Source: Streptomyces nitrosporeus (GTDB lineage Bacteria > Actinomycetota > Actinomycetes > Streptomycetales > Streptomycetaceae). Taken from it: a DNA stretch of 64,000 nucleotides. The position numbers and the translations under genes are program-made. The stretch covers positions 1-64,000 of the forward strand of contig NZ_CP023702.1 of the NCBI RefSeq assembly GCF_008704555.1, read 5' to 3'. The notes beneath the pieces are model-generated. The model did not search any database and had not been told where the DNA came from. It was given only the letters and a program-made list of their open reading frames with translations. Positions 1 through 6,653 of this stretch are shown here, piece after piece (position 1 is the first letter of the stretch; each line of letters opens with the position of its first letter).

Positions 1-328
1 TCCCCGCGTGCGCGGGGAGCAGGGGCGGACGTGGGCGGACTGCTGCCAGGGCCGGGAGGTCATCCCCTCGTGCGCAGGGAGCAGATCGGCGTGGCCCACG
101 GCCTGGCGGACGCCGCAGGGTCACCCCCGCGTGCGCGAGGACCAGCGGACTGACCGATACCCCTGTTCATGCTCGGTGGGATCATCCCCGCGGGCGCAGG
201 GAGCAGTTCGACCTGCCCGAGCCCTCGGAGCGAACCACGGGGCCATCCCCACGTACGCGAGGAACAGAGCCAGCACTACCGGCACTCGCCCGACGACGGG
301 GGGTGACCCCTGCGTGCGCAGGGAGCAG
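1..328. CRISPR. Degenerate end of a type I-E-like CRISPR array
   Basis: Six 29-bp repeat copies end at 22, 84, 145, 206, 267 and 328, giving 61-bp spacing with 32-33 bp spacers at 23-55, 85-116, 146-177, 207-238 and 268-299. The first copy is cut by the window edge. Its core CCCCGCG-TG-CGCGGGG is a perfect stem, as in type I-E repeats. The other five copies each carry several substitutions. The copy ending at 328 keeps pairing through a shifted CCCTGCG/CGCAGGG stem. Read on the minus strand the repeat ends in ATGATCC, which looks like a type I-E handle and suggests leftward transcription. No cas gene lies in the window, so the array must continue to the left. Confidence 0.85.
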
Positions 329-559
329 TCTTCTTGACCTGCGACGTTACAACGCCGTCCCGGGCTCCCGGACCACTTTCACCGAAACCGGCATACCGCC
401 CGAACCCGCCCTGTGGGCTTGCTTCCGCTCGCGGTGGCCGCCCAGGCCACCGGCATCCGACGGACATCAAAGATCCCCAGAGTGAGCGCGGCCACCGAGC
501 GGTCTGTGCACCTGGCGGGCCCCTCGGGCAGCACAGCCCTCTACATCTAGTAATAAAAA
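329..559. other. Intergenic stretch right of the CRISPR array
   Basis: I see no further repeat copy, no convincing gene and no obvious A/T-rich leader here. Short open frames on both strands lack a ribosome binding site and the codon bias of their neighbours. Confidence 0.5.
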
Positions 560-598
560 CCGAAACGGTCCGCCGACTGCACCGGCGGACCGTTTCGG
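560..598 (-). terminator. Intrinsic terminator of the secreted-protein gene
   Basis: Perfect 16-bp arms (560-575 and 583-598) enclose a 7-nt loop. On the minus strand the hairpin is followed by a T-rich run, complementary to TAATAAAAA at 551-559. It lies 10 bp beyond the stop of the minus-strand gene at 609-1043. Confidence 0.85.
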
Positions 599-608
599 AA
601 GATCGAGG

Positions 609-1043
609 CTAGTTTGGTCCTGCCCCCACCCAATCCGTACATGAGTTGAGGAGCGTGCTTCCTTCGAAGCGTGCAATTTCTACACCATAGTCCGCTATTC
701 CATTCACGGAATCTTGGGCAGTAGTATTGTAAACAAGACTGCTCCCGTTCCCCCCCGTCTCAGAATGCCAGGACCATTTTTTCACGGAGAACGACGCAGT
801 GAGCGTCAAATAGCGGACGCGAACGTGATGCCCGTCCGCCAAAGTGTCCTTAACTCGCAGGACAACATCGGCCTTACCGTAAGTCGAGCTATTGCTGGTG
901 TAGGAAGATCCAGAGGCACCAGTAGTGGAGCAACTAGCGGTCCCACTTGACGCCGCAGCAGGCGCAGTCGATGCGGCGACCGCCGCCAAGGCTGTCGCAG
1001 ACAAAACAATACCGACTCGACCGGTGGTACGCGAAAGATTCAC
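609..1043 (-). CDS. Small secreted protein of unknown function
   Basis: This 144-residue protein has a classic Sec signal peptide: basic N-terminus (MNLSRTTGR), a hydrophobic Ala/Val/Leu core at about 10-25 and an AAAS-type cleavage region near residue 32. The mature part is Ser/Thr-rich with two cysteines (about 38 and 134) that could form one disulfide. I chose the GTG at 1041-1043 because a strong purine-rich site (GAGGGG) lies 4-5 nt upstream. It ends just before a perfect intrinsic terminator. Base composition is less G+C-rich than the surroundings, suggesting separate origin. I do not recognise the family. Confidence 0.8.
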   Translation of the reverse strand: MNLSRTTGRVGIVLSATALAAVAASTAPAAASSGTASCSTTGASGSSYTSNSSTYGKADVVLRVKDTLADGHHVRVRYLTLTASFSVKKWSWHSETGGNGSSLVYNTTAQDSVNGIADYGVEIARFEGSTLLNSCTDWVGAGPN

Positions 1044-1219
1044 TTTCCCCCCTCAGGTTTCAACCAGAAGATACATCGCAAACATATCTATCTTCAAGAT
1101 CTTTGAAACCATTCCTACTCACTAGGGCTAAATTAAGACGCCAATCCACTGGGCAAACACCTCTCTAATCTCCCAGAGCTGCATTTTACGGATCATCTAA
1201 GTGGCCGGTTCCCGCCTGC

Positions 1220-1313
1220 GATGTACCGTCTTCATGACGGTGAGCCTCCTATGGATGTGCCACCGAACGTCAGCCGCCACTGCACGAAGCACCACCTCGT
1301 TTCAGCAGCCAGC
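1220..1313 (-). repeat. Copy 1 of a 94-bp diverged leader-like repeat
   Basis: This stretch aligns without gaps to 3674-3767, 67 of 94 positions being identical by my count. Conservation is concentrated at both ends. On the minus strand both copies place a purine-rich site and ATG (here AGGAGGCTCACCGTCATG) at the same point. Here the following frame is only 12 codons (MKTVHRRREPAT), so copy 1 looks like a leader or a truncated start of the copy 2 gene. Confidence 0.6.
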
Positions 1314-1558
1314 TCTCTGCACGCAGCGGTTCATCTATCCTTCTCAGGGGCCAGGAAGACGTCCCGCGAGAGCACCCCGGCCGGGCCGGGCGGAACCCCC
1401 CCCCCCCAGGCCCGGGGCCGGGGCCGGGGCCGGTCGCAGGGCCGATGCCGGGCAAGCCGCTGATCTGATTCCTGCCCCGTCCAGGCCGCAGCCCTGTGGG
1501 TAAGCCTCCTGGCTACCAGGCAAGCCCCCTCCGAAAGGGCCCAGCGGGAGACAGGGTG
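1314..1558. other. Intergenic, with G-tract microrepeat
   Basis: No gene is evident. Bases 1397-1434 hold a C10 run and four copies of a CCGGGG-type unit that could form G-quadruplex structure on one strand. A short hairpin (GCCTCCTGGCTACCAGGC region, 1504-1522) may end the minus-strand gene at 1559-1711. Confidence 0.4.
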
Positions 1559-1711
1559 TCACCGAACCACGACCGGGACGACGACGGCCGCGATGCCAGT
1601 CATGCCGCCGAGGCCGACGAGCATCGGGGTCGCCACCTTCAGGTAGCGGTGCGCGGGGTCGACAAGCAGGAGCACGAACAAGACGACGACGAGCAGGACG
1701 AGCGAGGACAT
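1559..1711 (-). CDS. 50-residue membrane protein
   Basis: The frame starts with ATG at 1709-1711 behind AAGGAGAC at 7-nt spacing and ends with TGA at 1559. The product has two hydrophobic helices (about 3-17 and 28-48) separated by a short polar turn containing DPAHRYLK, and a single Arg at the C-terminus. Codon use is strongly G/C-ending. Such two-helix mini-proteins are common on actinobacterial plasmids, but I cannot name the family. It may be a small membrane factor or holin-like protein. That is only inference from the topology. Confidence 0.65.
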   Translation of the reverse strand: MSSLVLLVVVLFVLLLVDPAHRYLKVATPMLVGLGGMTGIAAVVVPVVVR

Positions 1712-1956
1712 GACGGGGGTCTCCTTCAAGTACGGCAAGCGCTCCGGATGAGCGCGGGGCCTACAGTCCGCGCCGGCCGCCGGTCATTCAACGTCTCGCG
1801 AGAACCCGCTCCAGCCGGACCCGGAAACGGTCCTGGCAGGGCGTGGAGCGAACTCGCGAGGGCTGGACAACCGGACGGTCGGGCACTGTGGCAGCACACT
1901 GCGGCACGACGGGGTCAGCCACGCAACCCCTCACCCCCCTTTGATGAAGGAAGCCG

Positions 1957-2178
1957 GTGACCTGCCCGGGAAAAGAGAAACCTCGGGTGACCACCCGCCA
2001 CCCGCGGGGCACCGACCCCGCACCCGCCACCGACAACCCGGGGTTGTCGCCCGACCCGGACGCGGTGCCGCACGCCGTACCCACCACCGAGCACCCGGAC
2101 GGCACCACCGCCGCCACACCGACGCTCCGACCGGCCGGGCGACGCCCGCTCAACACCGACCCCACCACAGCTGGGTGA
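1957..2178 (+). CDS. Small Pro/Thr/Asp-rich hypothetical protein
   Basis: This 73-residue frame starts with GTG behind GAAGGAAG and has strong G/C third-position bias (ACC, GAC, CCG, GCC) throughout, so it is likely translated. The product is low-complexity, rich in Pro, Thr and Asp, without hydrophobic segments. It ends 82 bp upstream of the HTH gene that starts at 2261, so the two may be co-transcribed. There is no recognisable domain. Confidence 0.4.
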   Translation: MTCPGKEKPRVTTRHPRGTDPAPATDNPGLSPDPDAVPHAVPTTEHPDGTTAATPTLRPAGRRPLNTDPTTAG

Positions 2179-2260
2179 CAGGCGGGGGCCACCCGGCCGA
2201 CCGGCGGGCACGACGGACAGGGCAGACCGGAGCGGACAGGGCAGAGGGACGACGCGTCCG

Positions 2261-3070
2261 ATGCCGACCCAACGGGAAGCCGCCACCACGTGCGGTGCCA
2301 GCCGCACGACGATCCGCCGGCACCGCGAGGCCGGGAACCTGCCCCGCGCGGTCCAGGACCAGGCGCGAGGGTGGCTGATCCCGGTGGAGGATCTGCTGGC
2401 CACCGGGCTCCGGCTGAACGCCCCCGCCGACCCCGACATGCCGGCTGCGGATTCGGTGGCGGCCGGGACCGGCGAGCACCAGGAGCACGGCCACGGCGAC
2501 GACGGCGATATGGACGAGCTGGAACGGATACGGCAGGAGCACACTCTGGCCGTGGCGGCCGAGCGGCACGGGCGGGAGCTGGCCGAAGCGGAGACCAAGT
2601 ATCTGCGGGAGCAGCTCAGGGCGCGGGGCAAGCACATCGCGGACCTCCCGCCGGCGCTACGGACGCCGACACCCGCCCCAGCACGAACCGAGCTACCATC
2701 GTCCGTTCCCGGGCAGGCGGGCGGTGGGCGGCCCGGGCGGGCGCCGAAGCCCCAGAAGACGGAAACGGCCGGCGGAGAACAACGGCGGTGGCCTCGACGC
2801 GGGCCACCCTCTCGCACAGCCGGGCCACCTCCAGCGCAGCCGCGGGCGCGGGGAGCAGATGTACCTCACCCCCGCGACCGTCACAGCCGGCGCGCCCTGG
2901 TGGGACGTCACCATCTGCCTCGTCCTGCCCCTGGCCGCCACCTCCGCCGCAACACCCGCCCCTGCCCACCCGCCTGTAGCGTCGCCCCCTCGGCCGACCC
3001 GGCCGAGGGGGCGACGCAGCGGGTCACGAACGGCGGCGCTTCCACCACTCGACGCCTACCGTGGCAATGA
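2261..3070 (+). CDS. HTH DNA-binding protein with coiled coil (3' end probably frameshifted)
   Basis: Residues 1-50 form a MerR/excisionase-like helix-turn-helix (CGASRTTIRRHREAG, then a W-L-I-P wing and a L-A-T-G-L-R motif), typical of short actinobacterial plasmid DNA-binding proteins. Residues 83-125 are a charged coiled coil. Related proteins usually stop after 130-200 residues with an Arg/Trp-rich tail. Here the sequence reads RRWPRR near residue 181 and codon bias then fails. A 17-bp-arm hairpin at 2979-3017 lies inside the nominal frame, so the true stop has probably been lost by a frameshift near 2690-2790. In another frame, 2859 onward (start MYLTPATVTAGAPWWDV) has good codon use and a hydrophobic helix. 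Confidence 0.5.
   Translation: MPTQREAATTCGASRTTIRRHREAGNLPRAVQDQARGWLIPVEDLLATGLRLNAPADPDMPAADSVAAGTGEHQEHGHGDDGDMDELERIRQEHTLAVAAERHGRELAEAETKYLREQLRARGKHIADLPPALRTPTPAPARTELPSSVPGQAGGGRPGRAPKPQKTETAGGEQRRWPRRGPPSRTAGPPPAQPRARGADVPHPRDRHSRRALVGRHHLPRPAPGRHLRRNTRPCPPACSVAPSADPAEGATQRVTNGGASTTRRLPWQ
2979..3017. terminator. Strong hairpin, likely bidirectional terminator
   Basis: Perfect 17-bp G+C-rich arms (2979-2995 and 3001-3017) enclose the loop GACCC. The hairpin sits between the convergent HTH gene (plus) and the small membrane gene ending at 3024 (minus). Confidence 0.75.
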
Positions 3071-3242
3071 TCGCTGCGGTGACCTGCGAGACCAGACTGA
3101 CGACCAGCTCCGCCCTTTCGACCGGTGCCCAAATGATCGCTGCGGTGACGCCTGCCGTGACGGTGGTACCGATTCCGACCAGAACAACCGCGCGGCGGTT
3201 GAGCCCGGCGGCATACTGGAAGCGGACGAGGACCTGTTTCAT
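3024..3242 (-). CDS. 72-residue membrane protein
   Basis: I chose the ATG at 3240-3242 because GGAGGAGA precedes it at 8 nt. Upstream in-frame codons have no better site. The product has a basic N-terminus (KQVLVRFQYAAGLNRR), two hydrophobic helices (about 19-37 and 47-64) and a C-terminal WWKRRR. The two helices each contain VTAAII, encoded by an exact 15-bp direct repeat (3068-3082 and 3137-3151), so the protein may have grown by internal duplication. The family is not recognised. Confidence 0.65.
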   Translation of the reverse strand: MKQVLVRFQYAAGLNRRAVVLVGIGTTVTAGVTAAIIWAPVERAELVVSLVSQVTAAIIATVGVEWWKRRRS

Positions 3243-3402
3243 ATGCGGGATCTCCTCCACGCTCACCGGCCATCTCCGACTCTGACCCCGGAAAGATGGC
3301 CGGTGCTGCGTTTGTGTGAGCAGTTGCGACCGAAGCGGTTGCCTCGGCATGCCAATAGCTTGCACACGAAGGCCGCTGGTCCCCAATCACGCATTTCAAG
3401 CA

Positions 3403-3514
3403 CGCAGAATTAGCAACGGAGGGAAAGGGGGTGTGGGGGTACCCTGCCCATAAAACCTTGGTTTTATGGGCAGGGTACCCCCACACCCCCTTTCCCTCCG
3501 GCACTAATTCTGCG
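3403..3514. repeat. Very long near-perfect hairpin
   Basis: A perfect 41-bp arm (3417-3457) is repeated inverted at 3460-3500 around a 2-nt loop. After a 3-nt mismatch the pairing resumes for 11 bp (3403-3413 with 3504-3514). Each outer arm contains CGCAGAATTAG, which supplies the last codons (Q-N-stop) of frames running in on both strands. The size exceeds a normal terminator. A MITE-like palindrome or a replication or telomere-type fold-back is possible. Confidence 0.9.
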
Positions 3515-3689
3515 TCTCCACAACAAATGTGACTGAAGTCACAATGAGAGTTGATGGACGGTCACTTTTATCCGAATCGTCACCACGTTCCACATCGTCA
3601 CCACGTTCCACCATGACGGGATTTCTATGACCGACACTCGGCTCACCGCTCGAAGGCGGTTCGGGTCCGACGCGATATACCGCCTCCAT
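3504..3689 (-). CDS. Possible 61-residue protein behind repeat copy 2
   Basis: The ATG at 3687-3689 sits inside repeat copy 2 at the same place as the ATG of copy 1, with GGTGG 9 nt upstream. The frame contains a duplicated hexapeptide VERGDD, from a tandem 18-bp repeat at about 3577-3612, and ends exactly in the arm of the long hairpin (stop at 3504). Codon bias is weak and the composition is A/T-richer. I regard it as a candidate only. Confidence 0.3.
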   Translation of the reverse strand: MEAVYRVGPEPPSSGEPSVGHRNPVMVERGDDVERGDDSDKSDRPSTLIVTSVTFVVETQN

Positions 3690-3767
3690 GACAGTGAGCC
3701 ACCTGCGGACGTGCCGTTCCGCGCCAGTCATCTAGACACAAGGCACCACCTGGTGTCAGCGGCCAGC
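3674..3767 (-). repeat. Copy 2 of the 94-bp leader-like repeat
   Basis: It aligns gaplessly with 1220-1313 (about 71% identity). The conserved blocks are the segment around the minus-strand ATG and the segment around GTCAGCGGCCAGC/TTCAGCAGCCAGC about 75 bp upstream of it, consistent with a conserved promoter-plus-leader unit. Confidence 0.6.
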
Positions 3768-3891
3768 CATCGCCATAAGCCACAGAGCTGGAAGAACACG
3801 CCCTGCCTGATCAACCGTCACTGCCGCCAGCCCACTGACATGAAGCCGACACATCACACCAGGGCAGACGGGCCGAATCGGTCAGCCTCAG

Positions 3892-4620
3892 TCACCCCTT
3901 CTTCCAGAGGGTCACGTAAAGCACCACACGGCTGGGAGAATTCATCGAACCGGATCCCGCTTCTGGCCCAAAGCTCTTCACTCGAAGGAAGGCCACCCCT
4001 GCATCGGTAACTGTGCAGATCAGCGTGCCTGGCTTCACTTGACCTTGATTCTTGATGGGCGCGAGATTGATGTAATCCATACCGGAGCTTTGCGCAGACT
4101 CAGCACAGTCCTCAGCCCCTGTCGGCTCCGAGGAGATGACCCCCCAAGGGTTCGCACTACCAAATGCGCCCCACACACAGTTTCCGTAGTAGAAATCAAT
4201 CGACACCTGCTGACCGTTATTGGCAGCCTGTGTCTTCATAGCGGTTAGATCTTCGCTTGAGTAAAATTTGGAAGTTCGCTCTTCGAAGTCGGCATACCAA
4301 CTCCCGCCACAGTCCGGCAGTGTTAGCCCAATGGTTTTACTCTCGTAAACAAGAGCGTATGTGGCAGGCTTCTTGACCTCCGCAGACGCGGCAGACGAAG
4401 CCCGGGGCGTGCTTCCACCTGGCCGTTCCGTGCCCTTACCTACCCCTTGACCAACTTCGTTGTGGTCACGACCGGCACAGTCGGCAGCTGTAGTGCAGTT
4501 GTTCTGCGTATTGATCTTCGTCGTATCGCCACACCCCGATAGAAGCAGGGCCGCACTCACCGCCAGAACGACACCGTGAACGGTATGCCCCTTCGACACT
4601 CGCAGTCGGTCTCTCATCAT
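3892..4620 (-). CDS. Lipoprotein with CAGRD motif
   Basis: This 242-residue protein starts with MMRDRLRVSKG, has a hydrophobic stretch at 14-28 and a lipobox LLSGC with Cys about residue 30, so it should be an exported lipoprotein. Right after the membrane anchor comes NNCTTAADCAGRDHN, a motif shared with the small protein encoded immediately upstream. The remaining globular part has about five more cysteines and no domain I recognise. Its ATG overlaps the stop of the upstream gene (GAATGATGAG), so the two are translationally coupled. G+C content is clearly lower than in neighbouring genes, suggesting recent acquisition. Confidence 0.8.
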   Translation of the reverse strand: MMRDRLRVSKGHTVHGVVLAVSAALLLSGCGDTTKINTQNNCTTAADCAGRDHNEVGQGVGKGTERPGGSTPRASSAASAEVKKPATYALVYESKTIGLTLPDCGGSWYADFEERTSKFYSSEDLTAMKTQAANNGQQVSIDFYYGNCVWGAFGSANPWGVISSEPTGAEDCAESAQSSGMDYINLAPIKNQGQVKPGTLICTVTDAGVAFLRVKSFGPEAGSGSMNSPSRVVLYVTLWKKG

Positions 4621-4784
4621 TCGCTCTTGTTAACATCCCGGCCAGCACAGTACGAGGTTGTGCTGCAATCGTTCCTCACGCTGCCCTTGTCGGAATCCGC
4701 AAGAAGCATCGCGGTACCAGTGATCACCGCAGCAACGATAACGGCCACGGCGGACCACATAGAGATCTTCTGAGTGGTATCCAC
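4617..4784 (-). CDS. 55-residue membrane protein with CAGRD motif
   Basis: The frame starts with GTG at 4782-4784 behind GGAGGA and ends in a TGA that overlaps the start of the lipoprotein gene. The product has one hydrophobic helix (about 9-29) followed by an outside-type tail with NDCSTTSYCAGRDVN. That tail matches the lipoprotein motif in spacing: N-x-C-[ST]-T-x3-C-A-G-R-D-x-N. The pair therefore probably sits at the same membrane face and may interact. The function is unknown. Confidence 0.7.
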   Translation of the reverse strand: MDTTQKISMWSAVAVIVAAVITGTAMLLADSDKGSVRNDCSTTSYCAGRDVNKSE

Positions 4785-4890
4785 AGTTCCTCCAAGATCG
4801 ATTTAGTTGTGCTGGATTACAGACATCATCCGCTACAACACCATCCCGCCTTGGCAGTGTTGCCGTTCTGGTACACATCCGGAACAGCCC

Positions 4891-5301
4891 TCAACTGCTG
4901 CACACGGGGCAGCCATCTCCCCCAGAAGCACAAACACGGCACCGCCGAGGAGACGCACCGGGGCGGTGGCCTCTCGGGCACGGCGGTCCGCCGGGGCAAT
5001 GCGGGCGATGCGAGGGGAAGCGCGGCACCGAGCGCGGCAACCGGGGTCTCGGTATGCCGGTCATCCGGCAGCGGAACGCCCGCCACCACGTCGCCTCGCT
5101 GCGGGGCGTTTCGGCCAGGTCCCGGCCGCCGAGGTACCGCCCGATGCCGGCGGCCGCGGCCGCGAAGCCCTTCTCGATGGCCGCGTTGAACTCTCTCCGT
5201 TCGGTGGGGGTGCCCTGGGTGGCCATCACCGCCAGGAGCACGGCCACGGCCAGGGCGCCGCCGCCGAGCGCGCCTCCGGGGATGCTGTCGATCACGTCCA
5301 T
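4891..5301 (-). CDS. Hypothetical single-pass membrane protein
   Basis: The 136-residue frame starts with ATG at 5299-5301. Residues 10-28 form a Gly/Ala/Val hydrophobic helix, followed by an amphipathic segment with G-R-Y-L-G-G-R-D-L-A-E-T. The last 30 residues carry a cysteine cluster (CRVCASGGDGCPVC). Codon bias is good up to about residue 78 and weaker after it, so the C-terminal part may be a frameshifted extension. It lies 50 bp downstream of the nuclease-like gene at 5352-5813 on the same strand. Confidence 0.5.
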   Translation of the reverse strand: MDVIDSIPGGALGGGALAVAVLLAVMATQGTPTERREFNAAIEKGFAAAAAGIGRYLGGRDLAETPRSEATWWRAFRCRMTGIPRPRLPRSVPRFPSHRPHCPGGPPCPRGHRPGASPRRCRVCASGGDGCPVCSS

Positions 5302-5351
5302 GACCGGTCAACTGCCGTACGCGGCTGCGGGATGCGTCCGGGTTCGGAAAA

Positions 5352-5813
5352 TCAGCCGCAGTCGCCGGCCTGAAGAGAGATCCGGTTGGAGCCGGTGGGT
5401 GTCCGGCGGCGGAGAACGTGGGCGCGGATGAGTCGAACGGTGGGCGGGATGGGAATGGGGACGTGTCCGTGGCTCCACCGGAGCCACAGGGCGTGGTCGC
5501 CGAGTTCGGCGGCTCTGACGAGCTTGTTGAGCGAGTGGAGCTTGTTACCACGGTCGATCTCAATGCTGATGGGCCGGCCCTTACCTGAGCGGTGCTTGAG
5601 GCGGAGGTCCAGCAGTTCGGCATGAGGGTGGTCTGGGCGGGCAGGGAGGCGAACCTCCCGCCGGGCGTGGTAGTTGAGGCCGGCGGCCCACTCGATGGTG
5701 GTGCGGGTCAAGAACTGGGTGACCTCGCGTGCGGTGAGGTCCGTGAAGTGCTGGCGGTTGAGCCAGGCCCGTAAGGAGACGGCGGCAGCATCGAGCCCTG
5801 TTGTGGTCTGCAT
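5352..5813 (-). CDS. Hypothetical protein with nuclease-like D...ExD motif
   Basis: I start at the ATG at 5811-5813 (MQTTTGLDAAA), because codon bias disappears upstream of it. The 153-residue product contains LLDLRLKHRSGKG followed by ISIEIDRGNK. That spacing of D, E-x-D and K resembles a PD-(D/E)xK-type nuclease core, and the later LWLRWSHG strand would fit such a fold. This assignment is inference from motif pattern only. A perfect 26-bp-arm inverted repeat (5953-6009) lies 140 bp upstream and could be its operator. Confidence 0.6.
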   Translation of the reverse strand: MQTTTGLDAAAVSLRAWLNRQHFTDLTAREVTQFLTRTTIEWAAGLNYHARREVRLPARPDHPHAELLDLRLKHRSGKGRPISIEIDRGNKLHSLNKLVRAAELGDHALWLRWSHGHVPIPIPPTVRLIRAHVLRRRTPTGSNRISLQAGDCG

Positions 5814-5952
5814 GGCGCGAGTATCCGACGTGCCGGAGCAACTGGTGAAAGGAGATAGCGACCGGTGCCCTCGGTCGTCTCCCAGTGCTGGGCGGCGGAC
5901 CCGCGCCGGGGGCGGCACCTTCGGCAAGGGGGTTGCCGTGCAAGCGCCAGCG

Positions 5953-6009
5953 CTAACTTGTATCTGGATGCAAGTTACGCGCCGTAACTTGCATCCAGAT
6001 ACAAGTTAG
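5953..6009. promoter_or_regulatory. 26-bp-arm inverted repeat, likely operator
   Basis: Arms 5953-5978 and 5984-6009 are exact inverted copies around the loop GCGCC. Each arm is itself an imperfect palindrome (AACTTG...CAAGTT), giving four AACTTG half-sites. It is A/T-rich in a G/C-rich setting and lies between the divergent genes at 5813 (minus) and 6191 (plus). The AACTTG half-site recurs in the repeats upstream of the tap operon. Confidence 0.7.
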
Positions 6010-6190
6010 GGCAGGCGGGCAGCAGCACTCGCGGCACCGCCTGACGTACGTCTTGCGGAAGCTCTCGACCGTGCCGGGCCGCGTTCCTGAACAGGTGTCA
6101 GGGGGTCAGCGTCGTGTGACCGCGTCACCCGTACCGGTGGGGTGCAGCGCGCTCCGGGCCGGGATCGGGGTCCTGCGGCACGGTGGGCGC

Positions 6191-6643
6191 ATGCGCCCCG
6201 TGATCGTGTTTACCGTCGTGTTCGCCGCTCTCCTGACCGGATGTGTGGCGGTCACACCGACGGACAGCACCGCGCCCCGGCACCACCCTGCCGCCCTCAC
6301 CGCGTCGCCCGTCGCGACGTCTCCCGCCGCGCCGCCCTCTCCGTACGTCGATGAACTGGCGCGGACCGAACCGGAGCCGGAGTCCAACAGCTCCTCGGCC
6401 CCCGTGGGCAACAAGTGCCGGGGCGCCGCCGGAGCAGAACAGCGGTCCGGCAGTGTCCGTGCCGCGCCGTGTCCAGCCTCCGGCACCCCGCCGGACCTAC
6501 TGGGCCCCGGCCCCCCGGCGAGCCCCGCAGCAGCGTCCGCGAAGCGACGGTCGGCGCCGACCGTCGCTTCGCGGACCCGTCCTCGACCCCTGCATGCTGT
6601 CCGGGTGCGGGGGGCTCTGAGTCGTCCGGCCGGGCGGCCGTAG
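6191..6643 (+). CDS. Putative small lipoprotein
   Basis: From ATG 6191 the product reads MRPVIVFTVVFAALLTGCVA, a short signal peptide with lipobox LLTGC (Cys 18), followed by a Pro/Thr/Ala-rich linker with DELARTEPEPE. No domain is recognised. The annotated end at 6643 lies beyond a 42-bp palindrome (6535-6576) and the C-terminal third has poor character, so the true stop may have been lost. It ends 10 bp before the ParA-like gene on the same strand. Confidence 0.55.
   Translation: MRPVIVFTVVFAALLTGCVAVTPTDSTAPRHHPAALTASPVATSPAAPPSPYVDELARTEPEPESNSSSAPVGNKCRGAAGAEQRSGSVRAAPCPASGTPPDLLGPGPPASPAAASAKRRSAPTVASRTRPRPLHAVRVRGALSRPAGRP
6535..6576. repeat. 42-bp perfect palindrome upstream of the ParA-like gene
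   Basis: The sequence is self-complementary without any loop, centred at 6555/6556 (GGTCGGC|GCCGACC). It overlaps the 3' part of the lipoprotein frame and ends 78 bp before the ParA-like start. It may act as terminator, as operator or as a partition site for the gene pair that follows. Confidence 0.8.
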
Positions 6644-6653
6644 GGTGGCGCAC

